From: Siphonodentalium dalli
Lineage: Eukaryota > Mollusca > Scaphopoda > Gadilida > Siphonodentaliidae
DNA: 64,000 bases
Assembly (NCBI GenBank): GCA_032622095.1
Contig: CP136062.1
Span: 139,580,351-139,644,350 of the forward strand
Direction: 5' to 3'
Below the pieces are notes generated by a model that searched no databases, was not told the origin of the DNA, and was given only the letters and a program-made list of their open reading frames with translations. The position numbers and the translations under genes are program-made. Positions 33,845 to 45,605 of this stretch are shown here, piece after piece; the first letter of the stretch is position 1; the number at the start of each line of letters is the position of its first letter.

Positions 33845-35730
33845 CAGTTAGCCGGGTTTCTTTATATCATTATCAGCGGTGACAATATTTTCCTGCATGT
33901 CATGATTGTCACCAGTCCTGTCAATCCCCTAGTACCAATATATTAACCCCTGGGTCCTTTGTATTAGAACCCAAAATCTAGGCCCTTGAACCTGGCTATT
34001 AAAACCAAAAGTTATTCCGTTTTTTAATCTGAACTCTGAACTACTGACCTTTATCCCCCTCTGGTAGACCTCATATATTTCATGGAATAAAGCCACTTTT
34101 CTTTATCTTGTAGGCAAATTTAGCCTAGCATCATGTTTCCCATCAGGAATCTTTAAGTAACTGATCTAAACTATGACCTTAAAGCCTGTGGTATTATCCA
34201 TACATTCTATGAGCTTGTGTTGAAATGTCTATCTTAGTACCACACACCAAGACTAAACATCATTCCAAGTTTTGATGGACCTGCAACAACAAATTGGTTT
34301 GAGCACTGGACTAATAGATGGAGGGGTAATTTTAGCTTCTGAGGTACTAAGAATTCTAAAGTTTGTTGTCTGTCAGACATCTGGAGGAAATATTTGTTTA
34401 GAGCAAATTCTCAGTTGGTTTTTGTAGGGTTCAGTTTAGGAAACAGCCATGACTGCTATTAAAGGCTGTTTATACCAAGAAACTGATCCATTAACATCAT
34501 CTCATGTATTAAAGTAGTAGTGGAGTAATGTGGGGTGGGGGGTCCTACATAGTTCATTGCCTGCTGATGCAGCAGTCATCACGTGAGGGGCGGGGTGGTG
34601 GGTCCTACAGATGTACATGCCTGTTGTTGCATTAATCATGAGAGTTATAGGCTAATTTTATTGAAATTCTATTGATTTAGGTAAAACTATAAAAAAAAAA
34701 ATTGAATTGTCATTTTCAACTAATTTTGGTGAAGGTTCACATGACTGATTCATCTGCTAATTCAGTCATCTAATGTAATATATATATAGTATCTAGTTCC
34801 TATGTATGTGGTTGTAATTGTTAACCCACCATCCGGATCCCATATAATATGAAATTTTCAAATTTTGGGCTTTGGAGTCTAAAGTTTGCCAGAAAATAGG
34901 AACATTTTCAACACTTGGTATTGATAACACATACTTCACACTAAATAAGGGTTGCGTAGTGCAAAATTAAACTTTTAAAACATTCTCAACCTGTTGAAAA
35001 ACTTGTTCAAGGATGGGAGAAGGGACGCAAGTGATAAAATAAGATTTTATTTAAGCAAACCATAAAACAATGGTGTCTGCCAACATTTTAAAATGGAATG
35101 GGTATACATGTACATCAAATTATAATAAGCTCACAGATGGCATCATCATACAGATAATAAAGTGTTTCAATGTTCATCCAATCATCTACTACCGCTGTAT
35201 GCCTGGTTGATACAGTTTAATATGTTCCAATATACTGTAGCTCTCCTGATATTGTTTACATTACATTCCGTGCTGTCAGCCCATTTGAGTGACGATGCAG
35301 AATTATTGACAGTTATTTTCAGTTAAATGGTTAACACTTGACAATGGCTTTCATATGTGATTAATCAGATCTAGACGAGAATAAGGCTGCGCATCAATCA
35401 CATAAGGATATCACATGTACGGAGTACCCCAATGGATCAGGTCCCAACTGTAAGTTTAGTCAAGGAGATTTAATCGGAATAAAAGCGCCAAATTGGATGA
35501 ATTATTCTGTAATCCTACAGCCATTCCCATCAATCATTCAATATCATCCGTAATTAACAAACCTGTGTTTGGACAGTCTTGGTTATGAGTTATTTTTCCT
35601 GATGATCCAGTGATGGTCCAGTTCAGAGTGTCCCAGCGATGGTGCCAATAATATTTCATGGTGTACGAATGTCCGATCAATGTCATTGGTTCCCTTATGA
35701 TAATTCTGATGTGAAAAACACTTGAGAATA
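33845..35730. other. Intron 2 stretch without recognised mobile elements
   Basis: Apart from a small tandem duplication at 34532-34652 nothing is recognised. Short open frames have no protein features. Confidence 0.45.
34532..34652 (+). repeat. Two-copy tandem repeat, period 60
   Basis: GGGGTGGGGGGTCCTACAT at 34532 and GGGGTGGTGGGTCCTACAG at 34592, each followed by a TGCCTGCTGATGCAG-like tail. Confidence 0.65.
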
Positions 35731-35736
35731 GATAAG

Positions 35737-36061
35737 TTAAAGGGGTACTGTACACTAAATCCTGCCATTTATGGGACCATCTCCTTTTATACTCGACAGA
35801 ATATTAGCAACAAATGAATGAATTTGAGACATGGATTAGCGCAAAAAAAGGGAGAAAATGACTCCAGTCATAAATTCATTTTCATTATAATTGCCATGTG
35901 TTTTGCATTGTTCATAGAGCACACACATGTATTTTGCACTAATCCATGGCTCAAATTCATTCATTTGTTGCATATATTCCATTGAGTATAAAAAGAGATG
36001 GCCGCATAAATGGTCGGATTTTAATAATAATAGTGTACAGTACAGTAAAGTACCCCTTTAA
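35737..36061. mobile_element. Family F element with TTAA flanks
   Basis: TTAA ends with AGGGGTACTGTACACTAAAT at left and GTACAGTAAAGTACCCCT-like text at right. It contains a pair of ATTAGCGCAAAAAAAG and TTTTGCACTAATCCATGG related motifs. The left terminus matches the copy at 5682. It ends 180 bases before exon 3. Confidence 0.75.
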
Positions 36062-36241
36062 AGTATTATATAACATAAGAAAATCTTCATCCCAAAAAGT
36101 ATTCTTCACCCAGCAGAGCTTTTGAGGGAGTCGTTTTGAATTATTTTATACTTGAATTCTTCGAGTTAAAATTATGTCTACTGTAATTTATAGGAGTTTC
36201 TATTAAAGACTATTATAACTCGTGTTTTGTTTTATTTCCAG

Positions 36242-36299
36242 GAACTGTCAATTGTTTTAGAAGATTCCTGCAAGTCCGATAACAACATCCCTTTAAAAG
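36242..36299 (+). CDS. nkd: Naked cuticle homologue, coding exon 3
   Basis: Acceptor TTTATTTCCAG ends at 36241; donor GTGAGTAAG starts at 36300. Nineteen codons (ELSIVLEDSCKSDNNIPLK, residues 46-64) plus one base; the split codon becomes Val65 with exon 4. IPLK-V joined to DLPPSK of exon 4 parallels FRLE-V-ALPPEK in human NKD1, which gives family support across this very junction. The exon opens in phase 0 as exon 2 requires. It is short, and its donor lies only about a dozen bases from a family B repeat. Confidence 0.78.
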
Positions 36300-36311
36300 G
36301 TGAGTAAGTCA

Positions 36312-36502
36312 ATCAATTGCATATACGAGAATGTACTGGCTTGCAAGGTAAATGTAAATGTTGTTAGGCCAATGTATTCTCTTATATATGCGAGGGTCCA
36401 TATGGGAGACTTTCATAATTATATAAGAGAATACATTGGTAGTACCAATTTGGTACAGGGTTTTCGCAAAATTTCAGGAAGCTCCAGTCATGGAAGTGTT
36501 AA
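36312..36502 (+). mobile_element. Family B element truncated next to the exon 3 donor
   Basis: Lacks the left end; begins with the right half of hairpin 1 (ATATACGAGAATGTACTGGC), then the linker AATGTTGTTAGGCCAATG, hairpin 2 and the end AGCTCCAGTCATGGAAGTG followed by TTAA. Confidence 0.8.
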
Positions 36503-37604
36503 AAGGTGTAGGTTTTTCTGAGACATATATAGTACATATGTAATATTCCTAGTATTTACGGACCTATTCTGATTCACAGAATGCAATAAAAAGCTAGAAA
36601 TTGCTAACAGTATGTAAAAATTTGAGGTCTGAAGATTACACGCCACTTTAAAGGTATTGTATGATCAAAGCCATCCTCAATAAACGAACTCAGTTGAGGG
36701 TTTAGCCCATGATTGAGAGCACAGGCGTCACTAAGTTTATGATTGCACCTTGTGAATTAGCGTGCATGCTTTGATCAGAAACATACAAAGAAAATTAAAG
36801 CAAATCTTTCTGTTTTATCTGATTTTTTCTATATGAGATTTTAATTAGTACACGAAATCCAGCTTTGAGGGATTATCGCTTGATAAGATTTTGCCCTGTA
36901 GCCATCCAGGTATATCTAACTTTGCTCCATCCTACCTTTGTGAGTGAATAGGCTGGCTCTCTGTCTGTGATTAGAAGGGCTCCTTGGCTACCTGTTGATG
37001 TGAGATTGTCTGTCTTTTACCCCAACAAGTACAATCAGAGCTGGATGATATCAAAGAGCAGACTGCTTTGATGATGTTAATTTATCTAACATAAAGGAAT
37101 CTTCTTGCTATTACACACCAAATGATCTTTGGGGAAAGCTAGAAATTGAGATTGTTAATGTCACCTTGAGGTGGAATTCTGCTGAGTAGAATAACGAGCA
37201 CCTGACATGATCTTATTGCTCAATCACAGTGCACACTTCCCTTACCATACATGTAGATTCTGGGTCGGTTTATGAAGCTCTATTTGTTTCTACTATATGA
37301 TAAGGTATACAATCTGGTAGTCTGTAATATCCAGCAATTTTGATATGCATTCTAGCTAAAATTCAAAGATTGTTATTTCTTTATGTTATACCATGGTTAT
37401 ACTAGCTGAAACAGGCTCCATTCGACTGCCTTTATTCAACGGCCCCTTGGTGCACTTCACAGAGATTTTGATCTTGTAAACATTTTTATTTTATTTTTTT
37501 TATTTATTTTTTTATGAATTGTTTTAGATTTGTTTTTCCCTGCTCAAATTTAACAAAAAAGATTTTTTTTTTTTTAAATAAAAGTTAATTTAAAAACAAT
37601 ATCT

Positions 37605-37740
37605 GAATTTTGAAAAGCTAACGCTGTTAAAACATCCACCGGGGTACCCTGAGTCACCACACCAAATTTGGTTGAAATCGGTCCAGGGGTCTGGGAGAAA
37701 AAGCGTGAGCAGACATATCCTACTCTTTTATTATATAGAT
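37605..37740 (-). repeat. Dispersed repeat, inverted relative to 56215
   Basis: GTGACTCAGGGTACCCCGG on the reverse strand, with ACCAAATTTGG and GACCCCTGGACCGATTTC, corresponds to the stretch at 56270-56350 (GACCCCTTGACTGATTT). Ends TTTTATTATATAGAT. Family not identified. Confidence 0.6.
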
Positions 37741-38277
37741 GCTAATGAAACAGTCTCTTGAACCGTTTTTCTTGAAAATTATCCCATTGGTCATTGTTTA
37801 TTTTAGACAGAAATGGTGGGAAGTCACCTGTACTTCAATTGGTTTGTGTTATCACTCCCTTAGATAAGCCCTTTGCATTACAGTCACCCAACATTAAGGT
37901 TTAAAAATTTCTGTCCAAAATGTCTTCCTTTCCATCCTCAAAGTCCACCATCACGGAAAAATGCCAGTAATTATGAACATTCTCAACTGATATAGCTATG
38001 TATCATGGCCAATTTAAAATATTGTCCATGAAGTTAATTTGGAAAATTTCAGTAGCAAAAAATATTCAGGTAAAAAAAAAAAGCAAGGTGTTATAGTTAG
38101 CCTACCAAATACACTTCCAAATATTCTAATTTTTGTGAACTCTTACACCTTCATAATGTTTGATCATTTTCACAATGTGTGCATGTCAAAGAATCCTACT
38201 GTGGAAAACAAGTCGTGGTTAAATAACAAAGTTTTATGGAAAAAAAAGTTTAGTTATAATATATACATGAATATATA

Positions 38278-38465
38278 CAGTAATGCCCTAAATAATCGAC
38301 TCCTTAACCACAGCAGAATTATGGGTAATTTTTCAGGAATTAGTCGGAAATATGGCATGTTGCCATTCATCTGATGAATGTTGCCAGCCATATTTCCGAC
38401 TAAATCCTGAAAAGTTACCCACAATTCTGATGTGGTTAAGGAGTCGATTATTTAGGACATTACAG
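38278..38465. mobile_element. Family A hairpin element
   Basis: Ends CAGTAATGCCCTAAATAATC and GATTATTTAGGACATTACAG with TA flanks; centre shortened around CCATTCATCTGATGAATG. Confidence 0.88.
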
Positions 38466-39176
38466 TATACATGTATATATATGGATAAATAAGGTTCCAG
38501 CCTTTTACTGTGTCATATCCCAGAGCCTTAGGCTGAACAATCTTACTCATCTAGACTGGTATGGGTTATCTGTTATATGAGAACTCGTAAACTTGTGTTT
38601 GGTAAAGTTAGTTCTTATATTGTACATTAGTGTTGGTGGGAAAACATTTTATTCCTTCCCTATGGCTCTTTATATCTTGATACTATTGTTTCCTCATGAA
38701 CAACTGTTTCTGATCAAAGACTACATCAAAGTCAGGCAACAAATGAAATACCACCAATTAGAAGCCACATCTACCTTTAAGACCCATAAATTCCTGTGTA
38801 CGACAAACATAAAAGTTAACACCGGAAAATCACTTTGAAGTGGGCGATATTACAGACGGCTTCAACCACCATCATTCACCTAATATATATATCCATATAC
38901 TTAAAGTGATTAATGGTCCCTTTTCTTTTTAATTTTTTCATATTTTTATAAATTCTTGATTGACTAATTGGCTAGTTTTGATCCATCAAAGGGTTGTATG
39001 TCTGTCGTTCAGTGTTCATCTTTTTGTTGGGTTGTCCCTCTGTGCGTTCTGCTCTTTGAAGGCTTAGTTTTACGACATCTCTTCTTTTATCAAATTAGAA
39101 GGGATTTATTTGAAGGCAATAATTTTGCTTGTTATATATGCTCGAGCTACACCAAAGGGATATTTGTTGCCGGCAC

Positions 39177-39730
39177 TTTCCACATTGGTTTAAAAACATT
39201 CATTGTGGGTCTTGTCTCTATGGGAATTTAAAATGATGACATTGAGTTGCAGTTCATATCACTGCAAAGCTTATATAGTCCCACAGGCATGTTATTGAAC
39301 CAAACTCCTAATTTATGGCATAAACAACTGGAAATGGCATGTCGCAAAGTCTGGAAGAGAAGCTAGTACTTGCCACATTGGTTTAAAAACATTTACTCTG
39401 GCTGCTGTCTGTATGGGAACTTTATATTATGAAATTGAGTCGCAGTTCATATCAATGTAAAGCTTATATAGACCCACAGGCATGTCATTGGACCATACTC
39501 GTATAGTTTTCCATAAACGGCTAAAATTTATATGTCATAAAGACTGAAAGAGAGAGAGGCTTGTCTCCTTCATTGACCTCTGTGTGGGAACTTTAAATGA
39601 TGACATTGATTCAGAGTTCATATCATTTCAAAGCTTATATAGCCCTACAGGCATTGTTGCACAGTTATTGGTCCAAACTCCAATTATATGGCATAAAGGC
39701 CAAAAATGGTATGTCACAATGAAATCATAT
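39177..39730 (+). repeat. Three-unit tandem repeat, about 193 then 171 bp
   Basis: AAGCTTATATAG occurs at 39267, 39460 and 39631 in the same context (GAGTTCATATCA-like text before it, CCCACAGGCATG-like text after it). Units 1 and 2 also share CCACATTGGTTTAAAAACAT. The units are diverged, so this is old. Confidence 0.8.
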
Positions 39731-40360
39731 GGCGATTTGTTCTCAAAAATACACCTAACAATAATCACTTTTGAATTTTTCCGAGTATCTAAATATAGTC
39801 GATAAATACCTTAAATAGCTTTCTACAACAATAATATGTCCCAGAAGACATGAATTGAAGTCATCAAAAATTCAACTTCGAACACTATGTTCGGGCCGAA
39901 CACTTGGTACACCATTTGTATTTTTCATGGAATTTCTGGAATTGGAAGCGGAATAATGTGCGACTGTCTGGAAAAAGATTATTGCGTTATCTTAACTGGA
40001 AACCCCATAGTAATATAAAAATTGCAGACCTACATATGACAGCTCCTGGATTTACCTCCCATGGTTTATAGGTGCAATTTTTACGCAACTACTGATTAAT
40101 ATTTTAACCGGCATAAATGAAACATTCTCAAATTTACCAATAAAATTCAGAAACAAAACATGTTTTTTTTCCAGTACTATATCCTCGACTTTGTATGGAA
40201 ATCTGTGCTGGTAATTTTGAGATACGTTTTGCCAAATTATGTGTAATAATTTTGGGGTTGAAACGAACCATATCCGCTTTAAAAAACAATGTACATGTAC
40301 ATCATTCAAGTAAATTGTGCTGTTTTGTAACCTGTACCTTCTTCACTGTTTTGTTTGCAG

Positions 40361-40485
40361 TTGACCTTCCTCCATCCAAAGATAGTTCTGAGACATGTAA
40401 AGTGTTGATGTTTGATCAGGACGACAATCTCAATGACAAGGAGAAGATAAAATTGGAAATTGATGAAAATTTCTTGAACATAGAG
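40361..40485 (+). CDS. nkd: Naked cuticle homologue, coding exon 4
   Basis: Acceptor TTTGTTTGCAG ends at 40360; donor GTTTGT begins at 40486, weaker than the others but GT. Two bases complete Val65, then 41 codons (residues 66-106) ending in phase 0, as exon 5 requires. It starts DLPPSKDSS, matching the ALPPEKTDG region of NKD1, and continues with a highly charged stretch (DQDDNLNDKEKIKLEIDE) similar in character to the acidic segment before the EF-hand in other Nkd proteins. The EF-hand follows 24 residues later. Confidence 0.85.
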
Positions 40486-40677
40486 GTTTGTATTGGTAGA
40501 ACACATATTTTGATAGCCTCCGAGATATATGGAAAATGTTTGACCTAAATACTAGGTTTGTTTCCACTAACCCAAATGACTGCATGTGGGGCCTACGACT
40601 TACACAGTTTACTGACTGCTTGTGCAAATGTTTCCATGGTGCCAATGAAATAACGGTGAGGAATTAGTGATGTGCCT

Positions 40678-40939
40678 TTAATCCTTTCACGATGGGAGCT
40701 GCGCTGGTGCAGCATTAAAGATCCTGTGCCAGTGCATTGTCTTATATATGCGAGTCTCCCATAGGGAGCCTCGCGTATATAAGAGAATGCACTGGCTTAT
40801 ACAGTCAAGGTAAATATTGTTAGGCCAATGCATTCTCTTATATATGCGAGGCTCCCTATGGGAGACTTGCATATATAAGAGAATGTATTGGCACAGGGTT
40901 TCGCAAAATTTCAGAAAGCTCCAGTCATAAAAGGGTTAA
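40678..40939 (+). mobile_element. Family B element, complete
   Basis: TTAA flanks (40678-40681, 40936-40939), left end TCCTTTCACGATGGGAGC, right end GCTCCAGTCATAAAAGGG. Hairpin 1 pairs CTCCCATAGGGAG at its tip; hairpin 2 pairs CTCCCTATGGGAG. It starts about 190 bases after exon 4. Confidence 0.9.
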
Positions 40940-41143
40940 ACAATGCTTGAAGAGATAAAACTACTAGAGAGATAGAGAGAAATTCAATGATTGTCAATCC
41001 ATAATTGACTGGAATCTCATATCTTTATAAATTTTCCTAATGGTTCCTTCCCATAAAACTTCCTTCAAACATTTTGTCAAGGTCATCAGGGAATGAAAGT
41101 TTAACCTGTCACCAGAGTTGTATTCGAATCTGTGTTATTCTGT

Positions 41144-41330
41144 GTTCGTGAATGACAGGTTACCAAGTCCCTATACTAAATCTTGAACGGGAACACTGGC
41201 ATGTGGCCACACGTCATTTTTGCTGGTCACAATTTAGGGAGTAAGAATCTGGACCCACGAACGTGACGTGCGTCCACGTGCCAGTGTTCCCATTTTGTAT
41301 ATGGTCTGAGGTAACCTGTCATTCACGAAC
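41144..41330. mobile_element. Family K inverted-repeat element
   Basis: Outer pair GTTCGTGAATGACAGGTTAC and GTAACCTGTCATTCACGAAC, inner pair GGGAACACTGGCATGTGG and CCACGTGCCAGTGTTCCC. No target duplication could be read, and there is no second copy in the window. Confidence 0.7.
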
Positions 41331-41396
41331 GAACTAACAACGTTTAGTTGTTTGGAGTGCTCTTGTGATGCTGAGTCTTTTTTTACTGGGTTTTAC

Positions 41397-41773
41397 TTAA
41401 CCCTTTACCCAACAAACCGGCCAAAAACGCCCAAATAAAGATTCAACAGCCTAAAATATCTTTGGTCTGTCTCAATAACACCATACAAATATGGATATCA
41501 TTGGAACCGGTTCATTGACCACATTGTGATGGTTACAGTTATGCCCTGTGCCAATGCATTCTCTTATATATCCGAGTCGACCATAGGTCGCCTCGCATAT
41601 ATAAGAGAATGCATTGGCCTAAAAAAACAATTTTATCATTTTTTCTTACATTTTTATCATTTTTAATATGTTAAGCCAATGCATTCTCTTATATATGCGA
41701 GGCGACCTATGGTCGACTCGCATATATAAGAGAATGCATTCGCACAGGGCCGTTCTGTTGGGTAAAGGGTTAA
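41397..41773 (-). mobile_element. Family B2 long-form element with TTAA flanks
   Basis: Termini CCCTTTACCCAACAAACCGG and GTTCTGTTGGGTAAAGGG between TTAA repeats. It has the two family B hairpins, but with tips GTCGACCATAGGTCG and CGACCTATGGTCGAC, and an extra roughly 150-bp segment containing ACCGGTTCATTGACCACA. A second copy, in opposite orientation, is at 58158-58557. Confidence 0.9.
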
Positions 41774-42619
41774 TGTAAATTACATAAATTCAAAATTGAT
41801 CAGTTGTGTTTACTGTCGCTGGTATAGGTTAGTTAACCAGCATAATGTATTAGAATGACTCCAGCTTCTTTTTGTTATTCATTGATTGACATGCCTCGTT
41901 GTTTTGTTATCGTTGGCGAAGACGATTATCTTGTGTATGCAGCCTATGTCTAATCCAGTTCATCCAACATTCATTGTGTGCATTGCAGCTTGTTCAATCA
42001 CTAGTTGCTGTAACAGGGTCTGGTCCTACTGTTCTCCATATTATATGTGATGTGTGGGTATGTTTGGGTTTCATTCAGCGAACAATAAACTGCATTAAAA
42101 ATGAATTGAAGTTCATTGATCTGAGAACGTTGAGTCGTCTGTACATGTTGACGTCTGAACAATGATCTGTATTAACATCCGCATGTTTTCTCTCGGCTTG
42201 TTATCACCATCTGTCGAAGTGGTTTGTAGCCAACAAGTGGGTTTTGTTGAAATTAAAAACATACATCTGAGCTTATTGTAAATTTTGACAATGGTATTAG
42301 TCTCACTGTTTTGACAGTTTTGTGTTTTGAAACATTCGGCCACCTATATCCACCCTACATTCCATAGTTGTGATCATTTCTTAATAAGAATGTAACTCTG
42401 CGTATGTATTTGTTGTTTTGATTGGTGAAATTGGGGTTGTTGATGATTATATATTCTGCAAATACGCAAGGCATTTATCTTGACAAAACATAAATTCTTA
42501 CTTCCTGTGTTCATTGTGTGTGACACCAGCGCATGTAATATTATGGAAAATTAAAAACTTATTTTGAGCTACAGTAACAGTTATAGCTAAACACTTGTGA
42601 TTAAGTTGACTTGAACCTT

Positions 42620-42881
42620 TTAACCCTTTCATGATGGGAGCTGCACTGGTGCAGCATTAAAGATCCTGTTCCAGTGCATTCTCTTATATATGCGAGTCTC
42701 CCATAGTATGTCTCACATATATAAGAGAATGCACTGGCTTACAAGGACAAGGTAAATATATTAGGCCTGTGTATTCTCTTATATATGTGAGGCTCCCTGT
42801 GCGAAACTCGCATATATAAGAGAATGCATTGGCACAGGATTTTCCCAAAATTTCAGGAAGCTCCAGTCATGGAAGGGCTAA
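42620..42881 (+). mobile_element. Family B element, complete
   Basis: TTAACCCTTTCATGATGG at left, GCTCCAGTCATGGAAGGG followed by CTAA at right (one mutation from TTAA). Both hairpins are present. Confidence 0.88.
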
Positions 42882-42889
42882 ACACAGGT

Positions 42890-43770
42890 GATTAAGTCAA
42901 CTTGAACCTTTTAACACATTATCTTGAAGGGACAGATGGGTTGATAGAAACTATTTGGTTGCAACAGATCCTGCAGTGATTCTAGTATGCCAAAAAATGT
43001 CTTATCCAGAGTCCAGACCTATCATTTTAGTTCTTATGTTTAATGCTGACTGACACTGAAAAAAATGAAAAGTTATTTCTAGTTTGAAGGAACTAAAACC
43101 TGAGAAAGTTTTCTTTGATCTCAAATTTAGAAAGACGAAAGTATTGTCGGTGTTTGTTAGATAATTAGATATTAGTTGCCAATTCTGTCAGCCTCCCTGG
43201 CCAGACATTCTGTGTCTTTGAAAACAAAATTGTTTGAGAAGCACCAGCAGATTCTTTGCAGATCCTTGAAGATATTCTGGCAAACAAAGACTAATTTATG
43301 GAAAGAAGTCATCGTAACCAAGGCCATTCTTGTGCAAAACAGCCCTCCCTTCCTGAACATATGTTGTTGCCACTTGACGTTCTATACTGTATGTAATGCT
43401 ATGATTCAGGCCATTTGGTTTTAAACTTTAGTTTATATATGCCTGTTGAAAGATGGCTGTATTATGTAATCATTATACAGTTTATTATTTGTCAAAAAGG
43501 CAAAATAAAGTGGTTTATTTCTCATGCAACAGAGCGAAATCTCTTCAAATCAAAATGAAATTTGCCTTGATGGAGGGTCCTAACAAGATAGTGTTCACCC
43601 TATTACTAATGATGTTCCGAATGTGTTCTAAAAATAGCCCCTTTTACCATCCTGTTTGAAGGCGTGTATTATATATATGAGAAAAATTCTAAATAAAATC
43701 CAATATTAATTTGATAGATGCTTATCTGGACAGGTGTCCTTGATTCATATCTAATATTTTATATCCTGGA
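42890..43770. other. Intron 4 stretch without recognised features
   Basis: Overlapping open frames at about 43172-43424 on both strands show no protein family or convincing splice sites. No repeat family copy. Confidence 0.4.
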
Positions 43771-43774
43771 ATCT

Positions 43775-43981
43775 ACAGTAATGCTCTAAGTAATCGACTT
43801 CTTAACCACAGCAGAATTTTGGGTAATATTTCAGGATTTAGTCGGAAATATGGCTTGTTGCCATTCATCGGAAAGCTCTCACTTTCCGATGAATGGCAAC
43901 AAGCCATATTTCCGACTAAATCCTGAAAAGTTACCAATAATTCTGCTGTGGTTAAGGAGTTGATTAATTAGAGCATTACTG
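43775..43981. mobile_element. Family A hairpin element
   Basis: CAGTAATGCTCTAAGTAATC to TTAATTAGAGCATTACTG with TA flanks. Arms of about 95 bp meet at AAAGCTCTCACTTTCCGATG. Confidence 0.9.
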
Positions 43982-44024
43982 TAGGAAGGTATACACTATC
44001 ATGTCCATTATTTATTTATTTTTT

Positions 44025-44042
44025 GGTGGGGGGGGGAGGGGG
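44025..44042. repeat. G-rich tract
   Basis: GTGGGGGGGGGAGGGGG-type run between two family A copies. Confidence 0.8.
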
Positions 44043-44167
44043 TTCCAGTTTACGTTTATATTGGCATTTGTTTCCATATTGTTGTTTCCCATAAGAAATT
44101 TTAATTTGTTCATGCAATAAACACTTCACGCTGAGCCAGTGTCGCTTAAACTCTGATATTCCACCTA

Positions 44168-44380
44168 CAGTAATGCCCTAAATGATCGACTTCTTAACCG
44201 CTGCAGAATTATGAGTAACTGTTCATGATTTAGTCGGAAATATGTCTTGTTGCCATTCATCGGAAAGCTCTCAGTGAGAGCATTCCGATGAATGGCAACA
44301 AGCCATATTTCCGACAAAATCCTGAAAAATTACCCATAATTTGGCTGTGGTTAAGGAGTTGACTATTTCGGGCATTACTG
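44168..44380. mobile_element. Family A hairpin element, full length
   Basis: CAGTAATGCCCTAAATGATC to ACTATTTCGGGCATTACTG with TA flanks and a complete centre (GAAAGCTCTCAGTGAGAGCA). Several arm mismatches show independent decay of the two arms. Confidence 0.9.
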
Positions 44381-44389
44381 TATTTTCTT

Positions 44390-45600
44390 CAATTTATGGA
44401 AACGATTTCAGAAAAAAAAATCCAGAATTCCAGATTTTGTGGAAAAAAGTTGTAACAGTTAGCTTCGAAGATAGGCCTATACTCTATCTTTAAATTTGAT
44501 CAAATTATCATGTACTATTTTGTTTATGTAGCCTGAAAATATCTGTTCCATTTTCTGCAACAGGTTCACTTTTTATTATATAGAAAACTGCTCATTGGTT
44601 CATATCTGGGTGCCTTGAATACCACAACACTTGAACATTATGAAAACTCCTTCAGAAATATTACACATCATAAGTATTCTCACATGATTTTCTAGCCTTT
44701 TCCTGTATCCGGCTGGTGCAGGCAGAATGAGTAGCTCTGTTACCACCAGCCTTTGATGGCTTTCTCTGAGTATTTTTCCTCTATCATCTGTTCTATCATA
44801 ACAAATTAGTAATTTGTGTAGACTTCTGGATTACTGAGTTATTGCCCGAGTTATTGTGAGGACTAATTACGGTCTAGCACTCTGGGATGTTCACTGATTA
44901 AAGTCCTGTAGAGAAGTGGATGCTTTATTTTGTGGAATTTCGTCTTGTCCTTCTGCTGTAGTGATTCATTGTGCTCACGTTTCCTGGAAATTTTTCAATT
45001 TTCTTGAGAGGTCTTTTGATTACTTTGTGATGACTCATGGTGAGTATAAACAACAGCGTAAACATATGCATATCTACTCAGTGCTCATAACTTGCTTTGA
45101 GTATAAATTTTATTTCATTACCTAACAGCACTGAATGCGAATTCACTCGATGATGAAATTGATAAACATAGCATGTTAACACTCCTTTTTTGCCAAATCA
45201 TTTTAATTTCTGTTTCACTAGGTTTTCACTGTATTACATTCAACTAAATATGAAAATACAGAATACAAATATAATTCTCATTACTGAATGTTTAATTCTC
45301 ATTTAGTATTTTTTTTAGAAATCTCATTCTTCAGTGAAATTTCTCTTTAGATATATGGTATTGTCTGCATTACACGGCTTTCAAAGCAGCGTCTTTCATA
45401 GCACATGAGTTTCAAAACCATTTCACAATTTAAACCTATATGTTTCTGCAGTTAGAACTTTGGCCTTTATATGGTAGAACCAAATTCATATATTGAGTGT
45501 TCTCATAACAAAGCTTTCTGTTTCACAAAAATTGACATTTCCAGGTGCCTTGTTACATATAATAAACTAGGCCCCAAATGTTTTACTTCTGTTTTCACTG
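44390..45600. other. Intron 4 stretch without recognised features
   Basis: No family copy; the open frame at 44916-45125 is unsupported. Confidence 0.4.
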
Positions 45601-45605
45601 AGCCA

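Larger units (their letters stand above)
7300..36241 (+). other. Nkd intron 2 (about 29 kb)
   Basis: Bounded by GTGAGT at 7300 and TTTATTTCCAG at 36241. It is the largest intron seen and is filled with families A, B, C, D and E plus SINE-like pieces. No exon needed to keep the reading frame is missing, because exon 2 ends in phase 0 and exon 3 opens in phase 0. Confidence 0.7.
36300..40360 (+). other. Nkd intron 3 (about 4.1 kb)
   Basis: GTGAGT to TTTGTTTGCAG. Contains a family B remnant, a dispersed repeat, one family A copy and a three-unit tandem repeat. In 36510-37600 and 38470-38960 nothing is recognised. Confidence 0.75.

Noticed and set aside
40195-40548. Reading the whole 117-codon frame as a gene
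   Set aside because: Only 40361-40485 lies between good splice sites and matches Nkd; the flanks are intron.
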